From NCBI RefSeq assembly GCF_003569805.1, contig NZ_KZ984051.1, positions 1,749,953-1,813,952 of the forward strand: a stretch of DNA of 64,000 nt. The letters are read 5' to 3'. Below, one piece after another: positions 29,437-38,274 of this stretch. The position numbers and the translations under genes are program-made. Position 1 is the stretch's first letter. Each line of letters begins with the position of its first letter. The notes beneath the pieces were generated by a model. The model ran no database searches and was not told where the DNA came from. It saw only the letters and a list, made by a program, of their open reading frames with translations. Origin of the DNA: Microbacterium halotolerans (GTDB lineage: Bacteria > Actinomycetota > Actinomycetes > Actinomycetales > Microbacteriaceae).

Positions 29437-30021
29437 GTGGTCGACACATGGCTGATCGCCGGGCTCGGAAACCCCGGCCCTCGCTACGAGCTGACCAGGC
29501 ACAACGTCGGCCAGATGGTCGTCGACGAACTGGCCGCCCGTCGAGGCGAGTCATTCGGGCAGCACAAGGCGAATGCACGCGTTGCCGAGACCTGGGTGCG
29601 CCCCGGCGCTGCGAAGCTCGTGCTGGCGAAGCCGAACTCGTTCATGAACGTCTCGGGCGGGCCGGTGTCGTCGCTGGCGAAGTTCTTCTCGATCGATCCT
29701 GGCCGGGTGATCGTCGTGCACGACGAGCTCGACATCCCGTTCGACTCGCTCAAGCTCAAGCTCGGCGGCGGCCACGGCGGGCACAACGGCGTGCGTGACG
29801 TGGCGAAGGCACTCGGCAGCGGCGAGTTCATCCGGGTGCGCGTCGGCATCGGCCGCCCGCCTGGTCGCCATGACCCCGCCGACTGGGTGCTCTCACCGTT
29901 CTCCGCCGGCGAGAGGCAGGATCTCGGGAACCTGCTCGTCGACGCCGCGGACGCGGTGGAGCGCATTGTGGAGGACGGCCTGGTCGCCGCCCAGCAGCGC
30001 GCACACGCGCCGCGACCGTAG
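29437..30021 (+). CDS. pth: Peptidyl-tRNA hydrolase
   Basis: 194 aa, GTG start with GAAAGGAGAG upstream. Recycles peptidyl-tRNA released from stalled ribosomes. Motifs are [17 protein letters not shown] with the catalytic His-containing [16 protein letters not shown] and [12 protein letters not shown]. Length is normal. It lies just beyond the rplY terminator, the usual actinobacterial order, so it needs either read-through or its own start between the genes. Confidence 0.96.
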   Translation: MVDTWLIAGLGNPGPRYELTRHNVGQMVVDELAARRGESFGQHKANARVAETWVRPGAAKLVLAKPNSFMNVSGGPVSSLAKFFSIDPGRVIVVHDELDIPFDSLKLKLGGGHGGHNGVRDVAKALGSGEFIRVRVGIGRPPGRHDPADWVLSPFSAGERQDLGNLLVDAADAVERIVEDGLVAAQQRAHAPRP

Positions 30022-30040
30022 CGCGCACAGGAACAGCGCG

Positions 30041-30071
30041 AGGCCCGTCACCTTCGGAAGGTGACGGGCCT
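30041..30071. terminator. Bidirectional hairpin between pth and a convergent gene
   Basis: A perfect 14-bp inverted repeat (30041-30054 with 30058-30071) with a 3-nt loop sits between the convergent pth and the minus-strand gene ending at 30091. There is no T tract on either strand. Confidence 0.65.
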
Positions 30072-30090
30072 CGCGGCATCCGGATGTGCG

Positions 30091-30648
30091 TCACATGGTG
30101 TCGAACGGGATGGACGACACGAAGGTGGCGACGTAGGTGATCATCACCGGCACGATTCCGACGACCGAGATCACGATCGCGGCGATGCCCCAGCCGCGGC
30201 CGCGGTTGAGCACGGTCGCGACGATGCCCTGGATCAGGCCCCACATGCCGAAGAGTCCGTAGACGCCGAACCCGGCGAAGATGCCGAACAGGTAGGGCAG
30301 GAACTCCGCATCCTCGAAGCCGGTGTAGCTGTAGTCGGAGCCGGCCGCATCGGAGACATATCCGGCGAGGGCTGTGGAGGCCACGCCGACGATCACGCTC
30401 CCCGCGATGACGGCGATCACGGAGGCGACGGCGGCGATGATGCCGAGCGTCGGCGATCCCTTCGGACGGGCGGGTCGCGGCTGCGGCGGTGCCGGGTAGT
30501 ACCCGGGCTGCTGCTGCTGCGGGTATCCCTGGCCCTGGTAGCCCTGGCCCGGCTGCTGCGGGTAGGCCTGTCCCGGCTGGCCCTGCGGCGGCTGGCCCGG
30601 GTGACCCGGCTGGTTGTTCGGCTGCGGAGGAACCGGTGGAGTCGACAT
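30091..30648 (-). CDS. Proline/glutamine-rich membrane protein (DUF4190-like)
   Basis: 185 aa, ATG start with AAGGGA upstream. The first about 60 residues are a low-complexity Pro/Gln/Gly/Tyr-rich tail (repeats like QQPGQGYQGQGYPQQ). Then about four membrane helices follow, the first near 68-95 and the last near 160-180. The same gene order and composition occur in many actinobacterial membrane proteins of unknown role, some with DUF4190. It lies 16 nt after a second protein of similar build, so the two are probably co-transcribed. Confidence 0.65.
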   Translation of the reverse strand: MSTPPVPPQPNNQPGHPGQPPQGQPGQAYPQQPGQGYQGQGYPQQQQPGYYPAPPQPRPARPKGSPTLGIIAAVASVIAVIAGSVIVGVASTALAGYVSDAAGSDYSYTGFEDAEFLPYLFGIFAGFGVYGLFGMWGLIQGIVATVLNRGRGWGIAAIVISVVGIVPVMITYVATFVSSIPFDTM

Positions 30649-30664
30649 GTGTCGTCCCTTTCTC

Positions 30665-31117
30665 TTAAGCGGCGGCGACGCCGACGGCAAGGGCAGCGCC
30701 CGTGAGCGCGGCGAGCAGGATGGGGGAGGAAGCGGCGACGACGATCGCCCACACTGCCGGGGCGCGGCCGCGCTGTCCTCGCAGCGCGATGATGCCCTGG
30801 GTCAGCGCCCAGACGCCGAGCGCGCTGCCGAGCCAGAAACCGACCTCACCGATGATGATCAGCGATCGCGCGGGTGCGAGGATCGCCCAGGTCCAGACTC
30901 CGGAATCCAGGAATGCGCTCGCGCCGATCGCCCTGCCGGAGCCATGGCCGGCGAACCAGAGGGGGACGGCCGCGAGGACGAACGCTCCGATCGCGAGCAC
31001 GATCGCGACTCGTCCGAGGCGGGGAGCTGTGCGCTTGGGCCGCGGCGCGACGACGGGCGCGTATCGAGGGTCGACGGGCGGCTGATACGGAGCCGCATAC
31101 CCTCCCTGATACGTCAT
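30665..31117 (-). CDS. Small membrane protein with tyrosine/proline-rich N-terminus
   Basis: 150 aa. A short Pro/Tyr/Ala-rich cytosolic lead with basic residues (PKRTAPRLGR) is followed by about four membrane helices. No motif points to a function. It resembles its downstream neighbour in layout (low-complexity tail plus helices), which suggests two related or co-working envelope proteins. It is divergent from mfd, with about 120 nt between them. Confidence 0.65.
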   Translation of the reverse strand: MTYQGGYAAPYQPPVDPRYAPVVAPRPKRTAPRLGRVAIVLAIGAFVLAAVPLWFAGHGSGRAIGASAFLDSGVWTWAILAPARSLIIIGEVGFWLGSALGVWALTQGIIALRGQRGRAPAVWAIVVAASSPILLAALTGAALAVGVAAA

Positions 31118-31224
31118 GCCTCCATGCTACGGTGCGCCCGGCGCGCTCGCAGTATGGCGTTCCCACCCATCCGCCGTCCGCGCGTCGCGCCCGCGGTGCC
31201 GTTCCGATGCGGTTCGGAGGCGCG

Positions 31225-31230
31225 TAGACT
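31225..31230 (+). promoter_or_regulatory. Candidate -10 box for leaderless mfd
   Basis: TAGACT lies 6 nt before the mfd GTG, with a weak TTCCGA 17 nt upstream (31202-31207). The start point would coincide with the start codon. Confidence 0.4.
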
Positions 31231-31236
31231 CGGGCG

Positions 31237-34200
31237 GTGACAGTTCACGGCATCGAGCGCGCCCTCGAACGTTCCGAAAGCTATCGTGATGCGCTCGCCG
31301 AGGCGGCCGTCGACGCGGAGCTTTCGTGTGCATCGGGGCTGGACGCGCCGCTGTTGGCCGCCATGCTGGAACGACGCGCGGCCGCCGGTCGTCCTCCCGC
31401 TCTGCTGGCGATCGCGCCGACGGGCCGCAGAGCCGACGCGCTCGGCGCCGCCATCGAATCTCTCGTTCCGGATGCGACCGTGCTGAGCTTCCCTGCGTGG
31501 GAGACGCTTCCGCACGAACGGCTCAGCCCCAGCCCGGAGACCGTCGGGCGTCGGCTGACGACCCTCCGCGCGCTCGCCGCGTGGAACGGCGATCACCCGA
31601 TCGTGGTCACCGCATCGGTGCGCGCCGCGGTGCAGCCGATCGTGCCGGGCCTGGCCGAGATCTCGTCGATCGACCTGCGGGTCGGCGAGCGCGCCTGCGA
31701 TCTCGACGAGCTCGTCGCCGGGTTGGTGGAGCGCGCGTATGCCCGTGTCGACATGGTCTCGCGCCGCGGCGAGTTCGCCGTGCGCGGCGGCATCGTGGAC
31801 GTCTTCCCACCCGTCGCCGATCATCCGTACCGCATCGAGCTGTTCGGGGACGAGGTCGACCAGATCCGGGCGTTCTCCGTTGCCGACCAGCGGTCGCTCC
31901 CCGGCGACATCGACGGCGTGGAACTGGTGCCGAGCCGCGAGCTGCTGCTGACCGACGAGGTGCGTGAACGTGCGCTCGAGTTGCAGGACTCCATGCCGGG
32001 CATCGCCCAGATGCTCGAGAAGATGTCGAACGGGATTCCTGTCGAGGGCATGGAATCGCTCAGCCCTGTGGTCGCCGGCCCGCTCGTGTCGCTGCCCGCA
32101 TATATGCCACCGGCCTCGTCGGTCGCTCTGGTCGATCCGGAGCGCGCCATCACTCGCGCGCTCACGCTCGGCGAGACGAACCGTGAGTTCCTCGAGGCGG
32201 CATGGGCCGTCGCAACCGGGGGCGGAGATGCGCCCGTCGACCTCGACGCGGGCGACTTCCTGCCGATCTCCCGCCTGCGGGAGGATGTGCGATCCGGCGG
32301 CGGCGTATGGTGGTCGCTCAGCCCGTTCGACGCCGGCATCGCCGAAATCAGTGCGGAACTCGCGGAGGCGGGGGAAGACGTCGTCCCGGACGGCGGAGCG
32401 ACCAGGGTGCGATCGGAGGCCGTTCCGTCGTTTCAGGGGAACGTCGAGGGCGCAACGGAGCACATCGCAGGCAGGCTGCGCGACGGCTGGGCCGTCGTCG
32501 TCGCCGCCGAGGGAGCGGGCCTCGTCGAACGGGCCAGGGACGTGCTCAGCGAACGAGGTCAAGCGGCGCGCATCGTCGAAGAGCTGACGGACGCGCCGGA
32601 GCCGGGAGTCGCCACGCTCGTGCGCGCCTCACTCGAGCGCGGCTTCGAATCCGCCGAGGCGCAGCTCTCCGTGCTCACCGAGAACGAGTTCTACGGCAGG
32701 GCGATCGGCGGAACGAACCTCGGCGCCAAGAAGCTCGCCTCGCGTCGGCGCAACGTCGTCGACCCGTTGCAGCTGAAGAAGGGCGACCACGTCGTGCACG
32801 CCACGCACGGCATCGGCCGCTTCGTCGAGATGGTCAAGCGCGAAGTGTCGACGGGCGGGCGGAACGCGGTCAAGAGCGAGCGCGAGTACCTCGTGCTCGA
32901 ATACGCGCCCAGCAAGCGCGGCCGTCCCGGTGACAAGCTGCACGTTCCCACCGACCAGCTCGACCAGCTCTCGAAGTACGTCGGCGGCGAGGACCCGCAG
33001 CTGTCGAAGATGGGCGGCAGCGACTGGGCGCAGGCCAAGAGCAAGGCGCGCAGGGCCGTCCGCGACATCGCCGTCGAGCTCGTCAAGCTCTATTCGGCAC
33101 GGATGGCGGCCAAGGGCCACGCGTTCGGTCCCGACACCCCGTGGCAGCGCGAGCTGGAGGAGGCGTTCCCGTTCGCCGAGACCCCCGACCAGCTGCAGAC
33201 GATCGACGAGATCAAGCGCGACATGGAGAGCCCGCAGCCCATGGACAGACTGCTCTCCGGCGACGTCGGCTTCGGCAAGACCGAGGTCGCCGTTCGCGCA
33301 GCGTTCAAGGCGATCCAAGACGGCAAGCAGGTCGCGATGCTGGTGCCGACGACCCTGCTGGTCAAGCAGCACTTCGAGACGTTCGCCGAGCGGTTCGCCG
33401 GTTTCCCCGTGCAGGTGCGGTCGCTCAGCCGCTTTCAGAGCGACAAACAGGCCCGCGAGGTCGTGCAGGGGCTGGCCGACGGCACCGTCGACATGGTGAT
33501 AGGCACGCACCGGATCCTCACCGAGCGTGTGAAGTTCAAGGACCTCGGCCTGATGATCGTCGATGAGGAGCAGCGCTTCGGCGTCGAGCACAAGGACGCG
33601 CTGAAGAAGCTGAAGACCAATGTCGACATCCTCGCGATGAGTGCCACGCCCATCCCGCGCACGCTGGAGATGGCCGTCACGGGCATCCGGGAGATGTCGA
33701 CTCTGCAGACGCCGCCCGAGGATCGCCACCCGATCCTGTCGTACGTCGGCCCGCGCAACGACAAGCAGCTCACCGCGGCGATCCGTCGAGAGCTGCTGCG
33801 CGAGGGGCAGGTGTTCTACGTGCACAACCGCGTGCAGTCGATCCAGCAGATCGCCAGTCGCATCGCGGAGCTGGTGCCGGAGGCCCGGATCGCGGTGGCG
33901 CACGGCCGGATGGGCGAGCAGCAGCTCGAACAGGTCGTCGACGACTTCTGGGAGCGCAAGTTCGACGTGCTCGTGTGCACCACGATCATCGAGACCGGGA
34001 TGGACATCACCAACGCGAACACCATCATCATCGACCGCGCCGACAGATACGGCCTCGCCCAGCTGCACCAGCTGCGCGGGCGGGTCGGGCGCGGCCGTGA
34101 GCGCGCATACGCATACTTCGTGTACGACGAGATGAAGCCGCTCAGCGAGACGGCCGCCGACAGGCTCGAGACGATAGCCGTGCACAACGACCTCGGCAGC

Positions 34201-34863
34201 GGTACGCAGGTCGCCATGAAGGACCTTGAGCTGCGCGGCGCCGGGAACCTGTTGGGAGCCGATCAGGCCGGGCACATCGCCGGAGTCGGCTTCGACCTGT
34301 ACCTCCGGATGATCGGAGAGGCCGTGTCGACCTTCCGCGGCGATGAGACCGAAGGGCCGACGGAGCTGCGGCTCGAGCTGCCTGTCGATGCGCGTGTGCC
34401 GGAATCGTACATCGACAGCGAACGGCTGCGCCTCGAGGCGTACCAGAAGCTCTCCGCCGCGGCCGCTGCCTCGGCGGAGGAGGATGCCATCGACCTCGTC
34501 GTAGAGGAGCTCGCCGACCGGTACGGCGGACCGCCTGCGGAGGTCATCGGACTTGTGCGCGTCGCGCGGCTGCGTCGCCGCGCCAGCCGTTCCGGGCTCA
34601 GCGACGTTGTGGCGATGGGTAAGAACCTCCGCATCGCACCGGCGAATCTGCCGGATTCCATGCAGGTGCGACTGAAACGCCTGTATCCGAACGCCAAACT
34701 GCTGGCGGGAGGAGAGGCGATGGTGGTGCCGCTGCCGACGAAGATCGAGCCCGGCCAGGACGAACTGCTGCTGGAATGGGTGGAGCAGCTCCTCGATGCC
34801 CTGTTCCCGCTCCCGAAGAAGGAGGACACTCCGGATGCGAGCGTTGATGCGCAGTCCGCGTAG
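31237..34863 (+). CDS. mfd: Transcription-repair coupling factor
   Basis: 1208 aa, GTG start. Removes RNA polymerase stalled at DNA lesions and recruits UvrABC. The UvrB-like N-terminal region carries YARVDMVSRRGEFAVRGGIV (about 168-187). The RNA-polymerase-interacting domain starts near 505 (KKGDHVVHATHGIGRF). The RecG-like translocase has Walker A GDVGFGKTEVA, the DEEQ box, the SATPIPRT motif III and the later RGRVGRGRERAYAYF. The C-terminal TRCF domain completes a full-length protein. No ribosome-binding site is evident, in line with a leaderless mRNA. Confidence 0.97.
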   Translation: MTVHGIERALERSESYRDALAEAAVDAELSCASGLDAPLLAAMLERRAAAGRPPALLAIAPTGRRADALGAAIESLVPDATVLSFPAWETLPHERLSPSPETVGRRLTTLRALAAWNGDHPIVVTASVRAAVQPIVPGLAEISSIDLRVGERACDLDELVAGLVERAYARVDMVSRRGEFAVRGGIVDVFPPVADHPYRIELFGDEVDQIRAFSVADQRSLPGDIDGVELVPSRELLLTDEVRERALELQDSMPGIAQMLEKMSNGIPVEGMESLSPVVAGPLVSLPAYMPPASSVALVDPERAITRALTLGETNREFLEAAWAVATGGGDAPVDLDAGDFLPISRLREDVRSGGGVWWSLSPFDAGIAEISAELAEAGEDVVPDGGATRVRSEAVPSFQGNVEGATEHIAGRLRDGWAVVVAAEGAGLVERARDVLSERGQAARIVEELTDAPEPGVATLVRASLERGFESAEAQLSVLTENEFYGRAIGGTNLGAKKLASRRRNVVDPLQLKKGDHVVHATHGIGRFVEMVKREVSTGGRNAVKSEREYLVLEYAPSKRGRPGDKLHVPTDQLDQLSKYVGGEDPQLSKMGGSDWAQAKSKARRAVRDIAVELVKLYSARMAAKGHAFGPDTPWQRELEEAFPFAETPDQLQTIDEIKRDMESPQPMDRLLSGDVGFGKTEVAVRAAFKAIQDGKQVAMLVPTTLLVKQHFETFAERFAGFPVQVRSLSRFQSDKQAREVVQGLADGTVDMVIGTHRILTERVKFKDLGLMIVDEEQRFGVEHKDALKKLKTNVDILAMSATPIPRTLEMAVTGIREMSTLQTPPEDRHPILSYVGPRNDKQLTAAIRRELLREGQVFYVHNRVQSIQQIASRIAELVPEARIAVAHGRMGEQQLEQVVDDFWERKFDVLVCTTIIETGMDITNANTIIIDRADRYGLAQLHQLRGRVGRGRERAYAYFVYDEMKPLSETAADRLETIAVHNDLGSGTQVAMKDLELRGAGNLLGADQAGHIAGVGFDLYLRMIGEAVSTFRGDETEGPTELRLELPVDARVPESYIDSERLRLEAYQKLSAAAAASAEEDAIDLVVEELADRYGGPPAEVIGLVRVARLRRRASRSGLSDVVAMGKNLRIAPANLPDSMQVRLKRLYPNAKLLAGGEAMVVPLPTKIEPGQDELLLEWVEQLLDALFPLPKKEDTPDASVDAQSA

Positions 34864-34944
34864 AATCGTGGCCGGTGTGCCGGGAAGTCTGGTCGGCGTC
34901 GCGGGCCCGACGGTCCGCGGGCAGTCGTTGACCGAAAGGACCCT

Positions 34945-36123
34945 ATGAAGCTGCTTCGTTCTGAGCGGTTCCCCGCCTTCCTGCTCCTCGGCGCTGCGGC
35001 GCTGGGGCTCCTCCTCGCGAACATGCCGTTCGGCGAAGAGCTCATCCATTGGAGCCACACCGAGATCGGCCCTGCCGCGATCGGCCTGAACCTGTCGCTC
35101 TCGCACTGGGTCGCCGACCTGCTGTTGGCGATCTTCTTCTTCACTGCGGCGGTGGAACTGCAGTTCGAGCTCACCAAGGGGCAGCTCAACAGCGTGCAGA
35201 AGGCCCTCAGGCCGGCTATCGCGGCGCTCGGCGGCGTGCTCGTGCCGATCCTCGCCTACGTGCTGATCGCCAACGATCGCGACACGATCAACGGCTGGCC
35301 GATCCCGACCGCCACGGACATCGCGTTCGCCCTCGGTGTGCTCGCGATGTTCGGCAAGGGACTGCCGAAGCAGGTGCGTGTGTTCCTGCTCGCGCTCGCG
35401 ATCATCGACGACATCGTCGGCATCCTGTTCATCGCGTTCCTGTTCACCACCGACATCGACCTGCTCAACCTCGTGATCGGCGTCGCGCTCATCGTGGTCT
35501 TCGCGATCCTGAGCCGTCTGCGCTCCGAGACGAACACCCGCATCGTCGTCGCGCTGATGATCATCGTGGCGCTCGCCGCATGGGCGTTCATCTACCTCTC
35601 CGGCGTGCATGCGACGATCGCGGGCGTCATGCTCGGGCTGGTCATCCGACAGGACGAGGGTCTGCGCGCCAGCCACGCGCTCGAACCATGGGTGAACGGC
35701 ATCGTGCTGCCGATCTTCGCGTTCTTCTCCGCGTTGGTGGCCGTTCCGGCTGTGCCGATCAGCGAGCTCTCTCCCGCGATGTTCGCGATCATCGTCGCGC
35801 TGCCTGTGGGGAAGATCATCGGCATCACACTGTTCGGCTGGCTGTCGAACTTCATCGGGCGGAAGAACGGCGATCCGGGGCTCAGCGTCGCCGACATGCT
35901 GCCGGCGGCCGCGCTCGGGGGCATCGGCTTCACGGTGTCGCTGCTGCTGTCGCGCCTCGCCTTCGCCGCGCACCCGATGGTCGCCGACGAAGCGGTTCTC
36001 GGCGTGCTCATCGGATCGTTCATCTCGCTCATCATCGCGGCCTTCCTGGTCTCGGCCAGGGCGCGCCACTACCGCCGTCTCGCGGCGCAGGGCGTCGGCT
36101 CTGCAGAGGACGAGAAGGCATAG
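34945..36123 (+). CDS. nhaA: Na+/H+ antiporter NhaA
   Basis: 392 aa, ATG start with GAAAGGA upstream. Twelve helices are expected. The ion-binding aspartates appear in TATDIAFALG (Asp125) and as the pair in IIDDIVG (Asp155, Asp156), matching Asp133 and Asp163/164 of the E. coli protein. The LLAIFFFTAAVELQFEL region corresponds to the conserved helix near the N-terminus, and GGIGFTVSLLLSRLAF to helix 11. It exchanges sodium for protons for pH and salt homeostasis. No riboswitch-like structure was recognised in the 80-nt leader. Confidence 0.95.
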   Translation: MKLLRSERFPAFLLLGAAALGLLLANMPFGEELIHWSHTEIGPAAIGLNLSLSHWVADLLLAIFFFTAAVELQFELTKGQLNSVQKALRPAIAALGGVLVPILAYVLIANDRDTINGWPIPTATDIAFALGVLAMFGKGLPKQVRVFLLALAIIDDIVGILFIAFLFTTDIDLLNLVIGVALIVVFAILSRLRSETNTRIVVALMIIVALAAWAFIYLSGVHATIAGVMLGLVIRQDEGLRASHALEPWVNGIVLPIFAFFSALVAVPAVPISELSPAMFAIIVALPVGKIIGITLFGWLSNFIGRKNGDPGLSVADMLPAAALGGIGFTVSLLLSRLAFAAHPMVADEAVLGVLIGSFISLIIAAFLVSARARHYRRLAAQGVGSAEDEKA

Positions 36124-36146
36124 AGGGGAACTTTCTTCTCCGAACG

Positions 36147-36173
36147 TGTCGATGTGCGGCACCCTCATCCGTC
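36147..36173 (+). promoter_or_regulatory. Candidate ECF42-type promoter
   Basis: TGTCGA (36147-36152) is followed after 17 nt by CGTC (36170-36173), about 80 nt before the YCII gene. As I recall, ECF42 sigma factors recognise TGTCGA at -35 and CG(A/T)C at -10 and drive their linked DGPF gene. The match supports autoregulation of the sigma operon. Confidence 0.6.
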
Positions 36174-36255
36174 AACATGGTGTCGGGCCGATCGGCTCGG
36201 CGCACACGAAGGGGCCGCACCGCACGGTCGCGGCAGACCGAACCGAGGAGACACC

Positions 36256-36603
36256 ATGAAGTACGCGATGCTGCTGATGGGACACCACAACGACCCCGAC
36301 TGCGGTGAGGACGGAGGAGCCGACCCCGAGGAGTTCTTCGCCTTCGACAAGGAGATCACCGAGGCCGGCGTCGTCGTCACGTCGTTCGCACTGGAGGATC
36401 AGGATGTCGCAGTGAAGGTGGCGAGCAACGCGGACGGCGGCCGGATCACGTCGTCCGGTCCGTTCGCCGAGGTGCAGGAGTTCGTCGGGGGTGTGTACAT
36501 CATCGACGTCGACGGAGTCGACGAGGCGATCGAGTGGGCGAAGAAGAGCCCGGGATCCGCCCCGGGCGGTCACGTCGAGCTGCGTCCCGTCGCGCCGTAC
36601 TGA
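36256..36603 (+). CDS. YCII/DGPF-domain protein linked to an ECF sigma factor
   Basis: 115 aa, ATG start with GAGGAGACACC upstream. A single YCII-type ferredoxin-like domain: MKYAMLLMGHHN start and SSGPFAEVQEFVGGVYII, the local version of the DGPF motif, followed by EAIEWAKKSPG. The family is known as a marker partner of ECF41/42-type sigma factors; its biochemical role is unsettled. It sits 3 nt upstream of the sigma gene and behind a matching promoter. Confidence 0.88.
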   Translation: MKYAMLLMGHHNDPDCGEDGGADPEEFFAFDKEITEAGVVVTSFALEDQDVAVKVASNADGGRITSSGPFAEVQEFVGGVYIIDVDGVDEAIEWAKKSPGSAPGGHVELRPVAPY

Positions 36604-36606
36604 GCG

Positions 36607-37890
36607 ATGAGCACTGAAGCGCCGGGCAAAGAGGCGGCGCGAGATGCGATCGACGGCGTCGATCGCGACGCGCAGTCACGGATCATCGCCGTCCTCGCCC
36701 GGCGGTTCGGCGATCTCGACCTCGCCGAGGACGTGCTGCACGAAGCGGTCGTGCGGGCACTGGAGCGCTGGCCGCGCTCCGGCGTACCGGATTCCCCGGC
36801 CGCGTGGCTCACGACCGCGGCCACGAGGCGTGCGATCGACATCGTGCGTCACGACGACATGCACGCGCGCCGACTCGCGCGCATCTCGGCTGAGCGAGAG
36901 ATGGAGCCCGTCTCCGCGGCGTTCCGCGACCCTGCGGACGCCGCGGCGGACGAAGACGACCTTTCTGATGACAGGCTCGGGCTGTTCTTCGCCTGTGCGC
37001 ACCCGGCGCTGGCTCCCGAGGATCGTCTCGCGCTCACGCTCCGTTTCGTCGGCGGGCTGTCGACCAGCGAGGTCGCCCACGCCCTGCTCGTGCCCGTGCC
37101 GACCATGCAGCAGCGCATCACCAGAGCGAAGCGGCGCATCCGGACGATGGGCATCCGGTTCATTCCGCCCGCCGTCGGACGGGCACGCGACCGGCTGCCG
37201 GTGGTGCGACAGGTGGTCTACCTGATCTTCGCCGAGGGATTCGCCGCCTCCAACGGCAGTACGCACACTCGGGACGATCTCACCGAGGAGGCGATCCGGC
37301 TCGCGCGGATTCTGCACCAGCTGACTCCGGGGTCTGCCGAGAGCACGGGGCTGCTCGCACTCCTGCTGCTCACACACGCACGTCGGCCGGCGCGCGCCGA
37401 TGCTGACGGGCATCCGGTCGCGCTCGCCGATCAGGACCGTTCGCGTTGGAACCGAGCACTGATCCGGGAAGGGCTCGCGCTCGCTGCCCGCGCCGCTGGC
37501 AGCCCTGGTGCGGGCCCCTTTGCCATTCAGTCGGCGATTGCGGCGGTGCACTCGGAGGCGCCGAGCTTCGACGCCACCGATTGGGCGCAGATCGCGGTGC
37601 TGTACCGGATGCTGGCCGCGCACGATGATGGGCCGGTCGTCCGATTGGGAGAGGCTGTCGCGCAGGGGCGGGCACAGGGCCCGAGCGAGGGCCTGCGCCG
37701 CCTCGACGCGCTCGCCGCAGATCCGGTCCTCGCCCGGTTCCGTCCGTTCCACACGGCCCGAGCCGTGACGCTCGAGGAACTCGGCGAGCACGCGGCCGCC
37801 GCTGAGGCATACCGCCGTGCGCTGGAGCTGCCGGGCAATGAGGCCGAGGACGCGTATCTGGTTTCCGCGCTCGACGGGCTGTGCACCTGA
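36607..37890 (+). CDS. ECF RNA polymerase sigma factor, ECF42-like
   Basis: 427 aa. Sigma region 2 is near residues 25-85 (FGDLDLAEDVLHEAVVRALE; AAWLTTAATRRAIDIVR) and region 4 near 135-185 (LTLRFVGGLSTSEVAHALLV). A long helical C-terminal extension (about 190-427), TPR-like and ending in an EAYRRALELPGNEAE repeat, distinguishes the ECF42 group. In that group the extension takes the place of an anti-sigma factor in controlling activity, and none is encoded here. It follows the DGPF gene by 3 nt. Confidence 0.9.
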   Translation: MSTEAPGKEAARDAIDGVDRDAQSRIIAVLARRFGDLDLAEDVLHEAVVRALERWPRSGVPDSPAAWLTTAATRRAIDIVRHDDMHARRLARISAEREMEPVSAAFRDPADAAADEDDLSDDRLGLFFACAHPALAPEDRLALTLRFVGGLSTSEVAHALLVPVPTMQQRITRAKRRIRTMGIRFIPPAVGRARDRLPVVRQVVYLIFAEGFAASNGSTHTRDDLTEEAIRLARILHQLTPGSAESTGLLALLLLTHARRPARADADGHPVALADQDRSRWNRALIREGLALAARAAGSPGAGPFAIQSAIAAVHSEAPSFDATDWAQIAVLYRMLAAHDDGPVVRLGEAVAQGRAQGPSEGLRRLDALAADPVLARFRPFHTARAVTLEELGEHAAAAEAYRRALELPGNEAEDAYLVSALDGLCT

Positions 37891-37921
37891 CGGACGGGGT
37901 CAGCTCACTCCCGCGTCGTAG

Positions 37922-38170
37922 ACCGCGACGAACGCGACCGCTTCGCGGACGCTCGACGTGGCAGCGCAGATCACCGTGCCGGTGCACGTGATGGCGGGGG
38001 AGCGCAGCCCCGCGTCGCCGCATCAGGTAGCCGTCGCGCTCGCTGAGGTGATTCCCGGTGCAACGCACGAGCCGCTTGCGGGCCAGGGCCACATGGTGTC
38101 AGCGAAGCTCCTCCTGCCACGATTCGTGCACCACCTTTCGAACCGGGATCCTCACGCGCTCGACTCCTGA
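37922..38170 (+). pseudogene. C-terminal relic of an alpha/beta hydrolase
   Basis: The frame is open from just after a stop at 37919-37921 to 38170. It encodes about 80 residues that match only the last third of RsbQ/haloperoxidase-type hydrolases: ITVPVHVMAGE (strand 7), LAEVIPGATHE and the catalytic-His segment GQGHMVSAK. The nucleophile half is missing, and no other part lies upstream. Translation could start at GTG 37958, but a stable enzyme is impossible. Confidence 0.6.
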
Positions 38171-38274
38171 CACGCTCCGCGGAGCGCAGCTGTTTAGATC
38201 TCCCGCATCTCCGCAGCTGCCAGCGGAAGAGAATCCGGAGACTTGAGGAGTTGGCGGAGTGTCAGAATGGGCAC

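Noticed and set aside
34864-34944. Riboswitch-like element in the nhaA leader
   Set aside because: GC-rich partial repeats only; no recognisable conserved core.
32629-36168. Very long minus-strand open frame opposite mfd and nhaA
   Set aside because: It mirrors two well-supported plus-strand genes with clear motifs. Its composition (histidine-, arginine-, aspartate- and glutamate-rich) is that of an antisense frame in GC-rich DNA.
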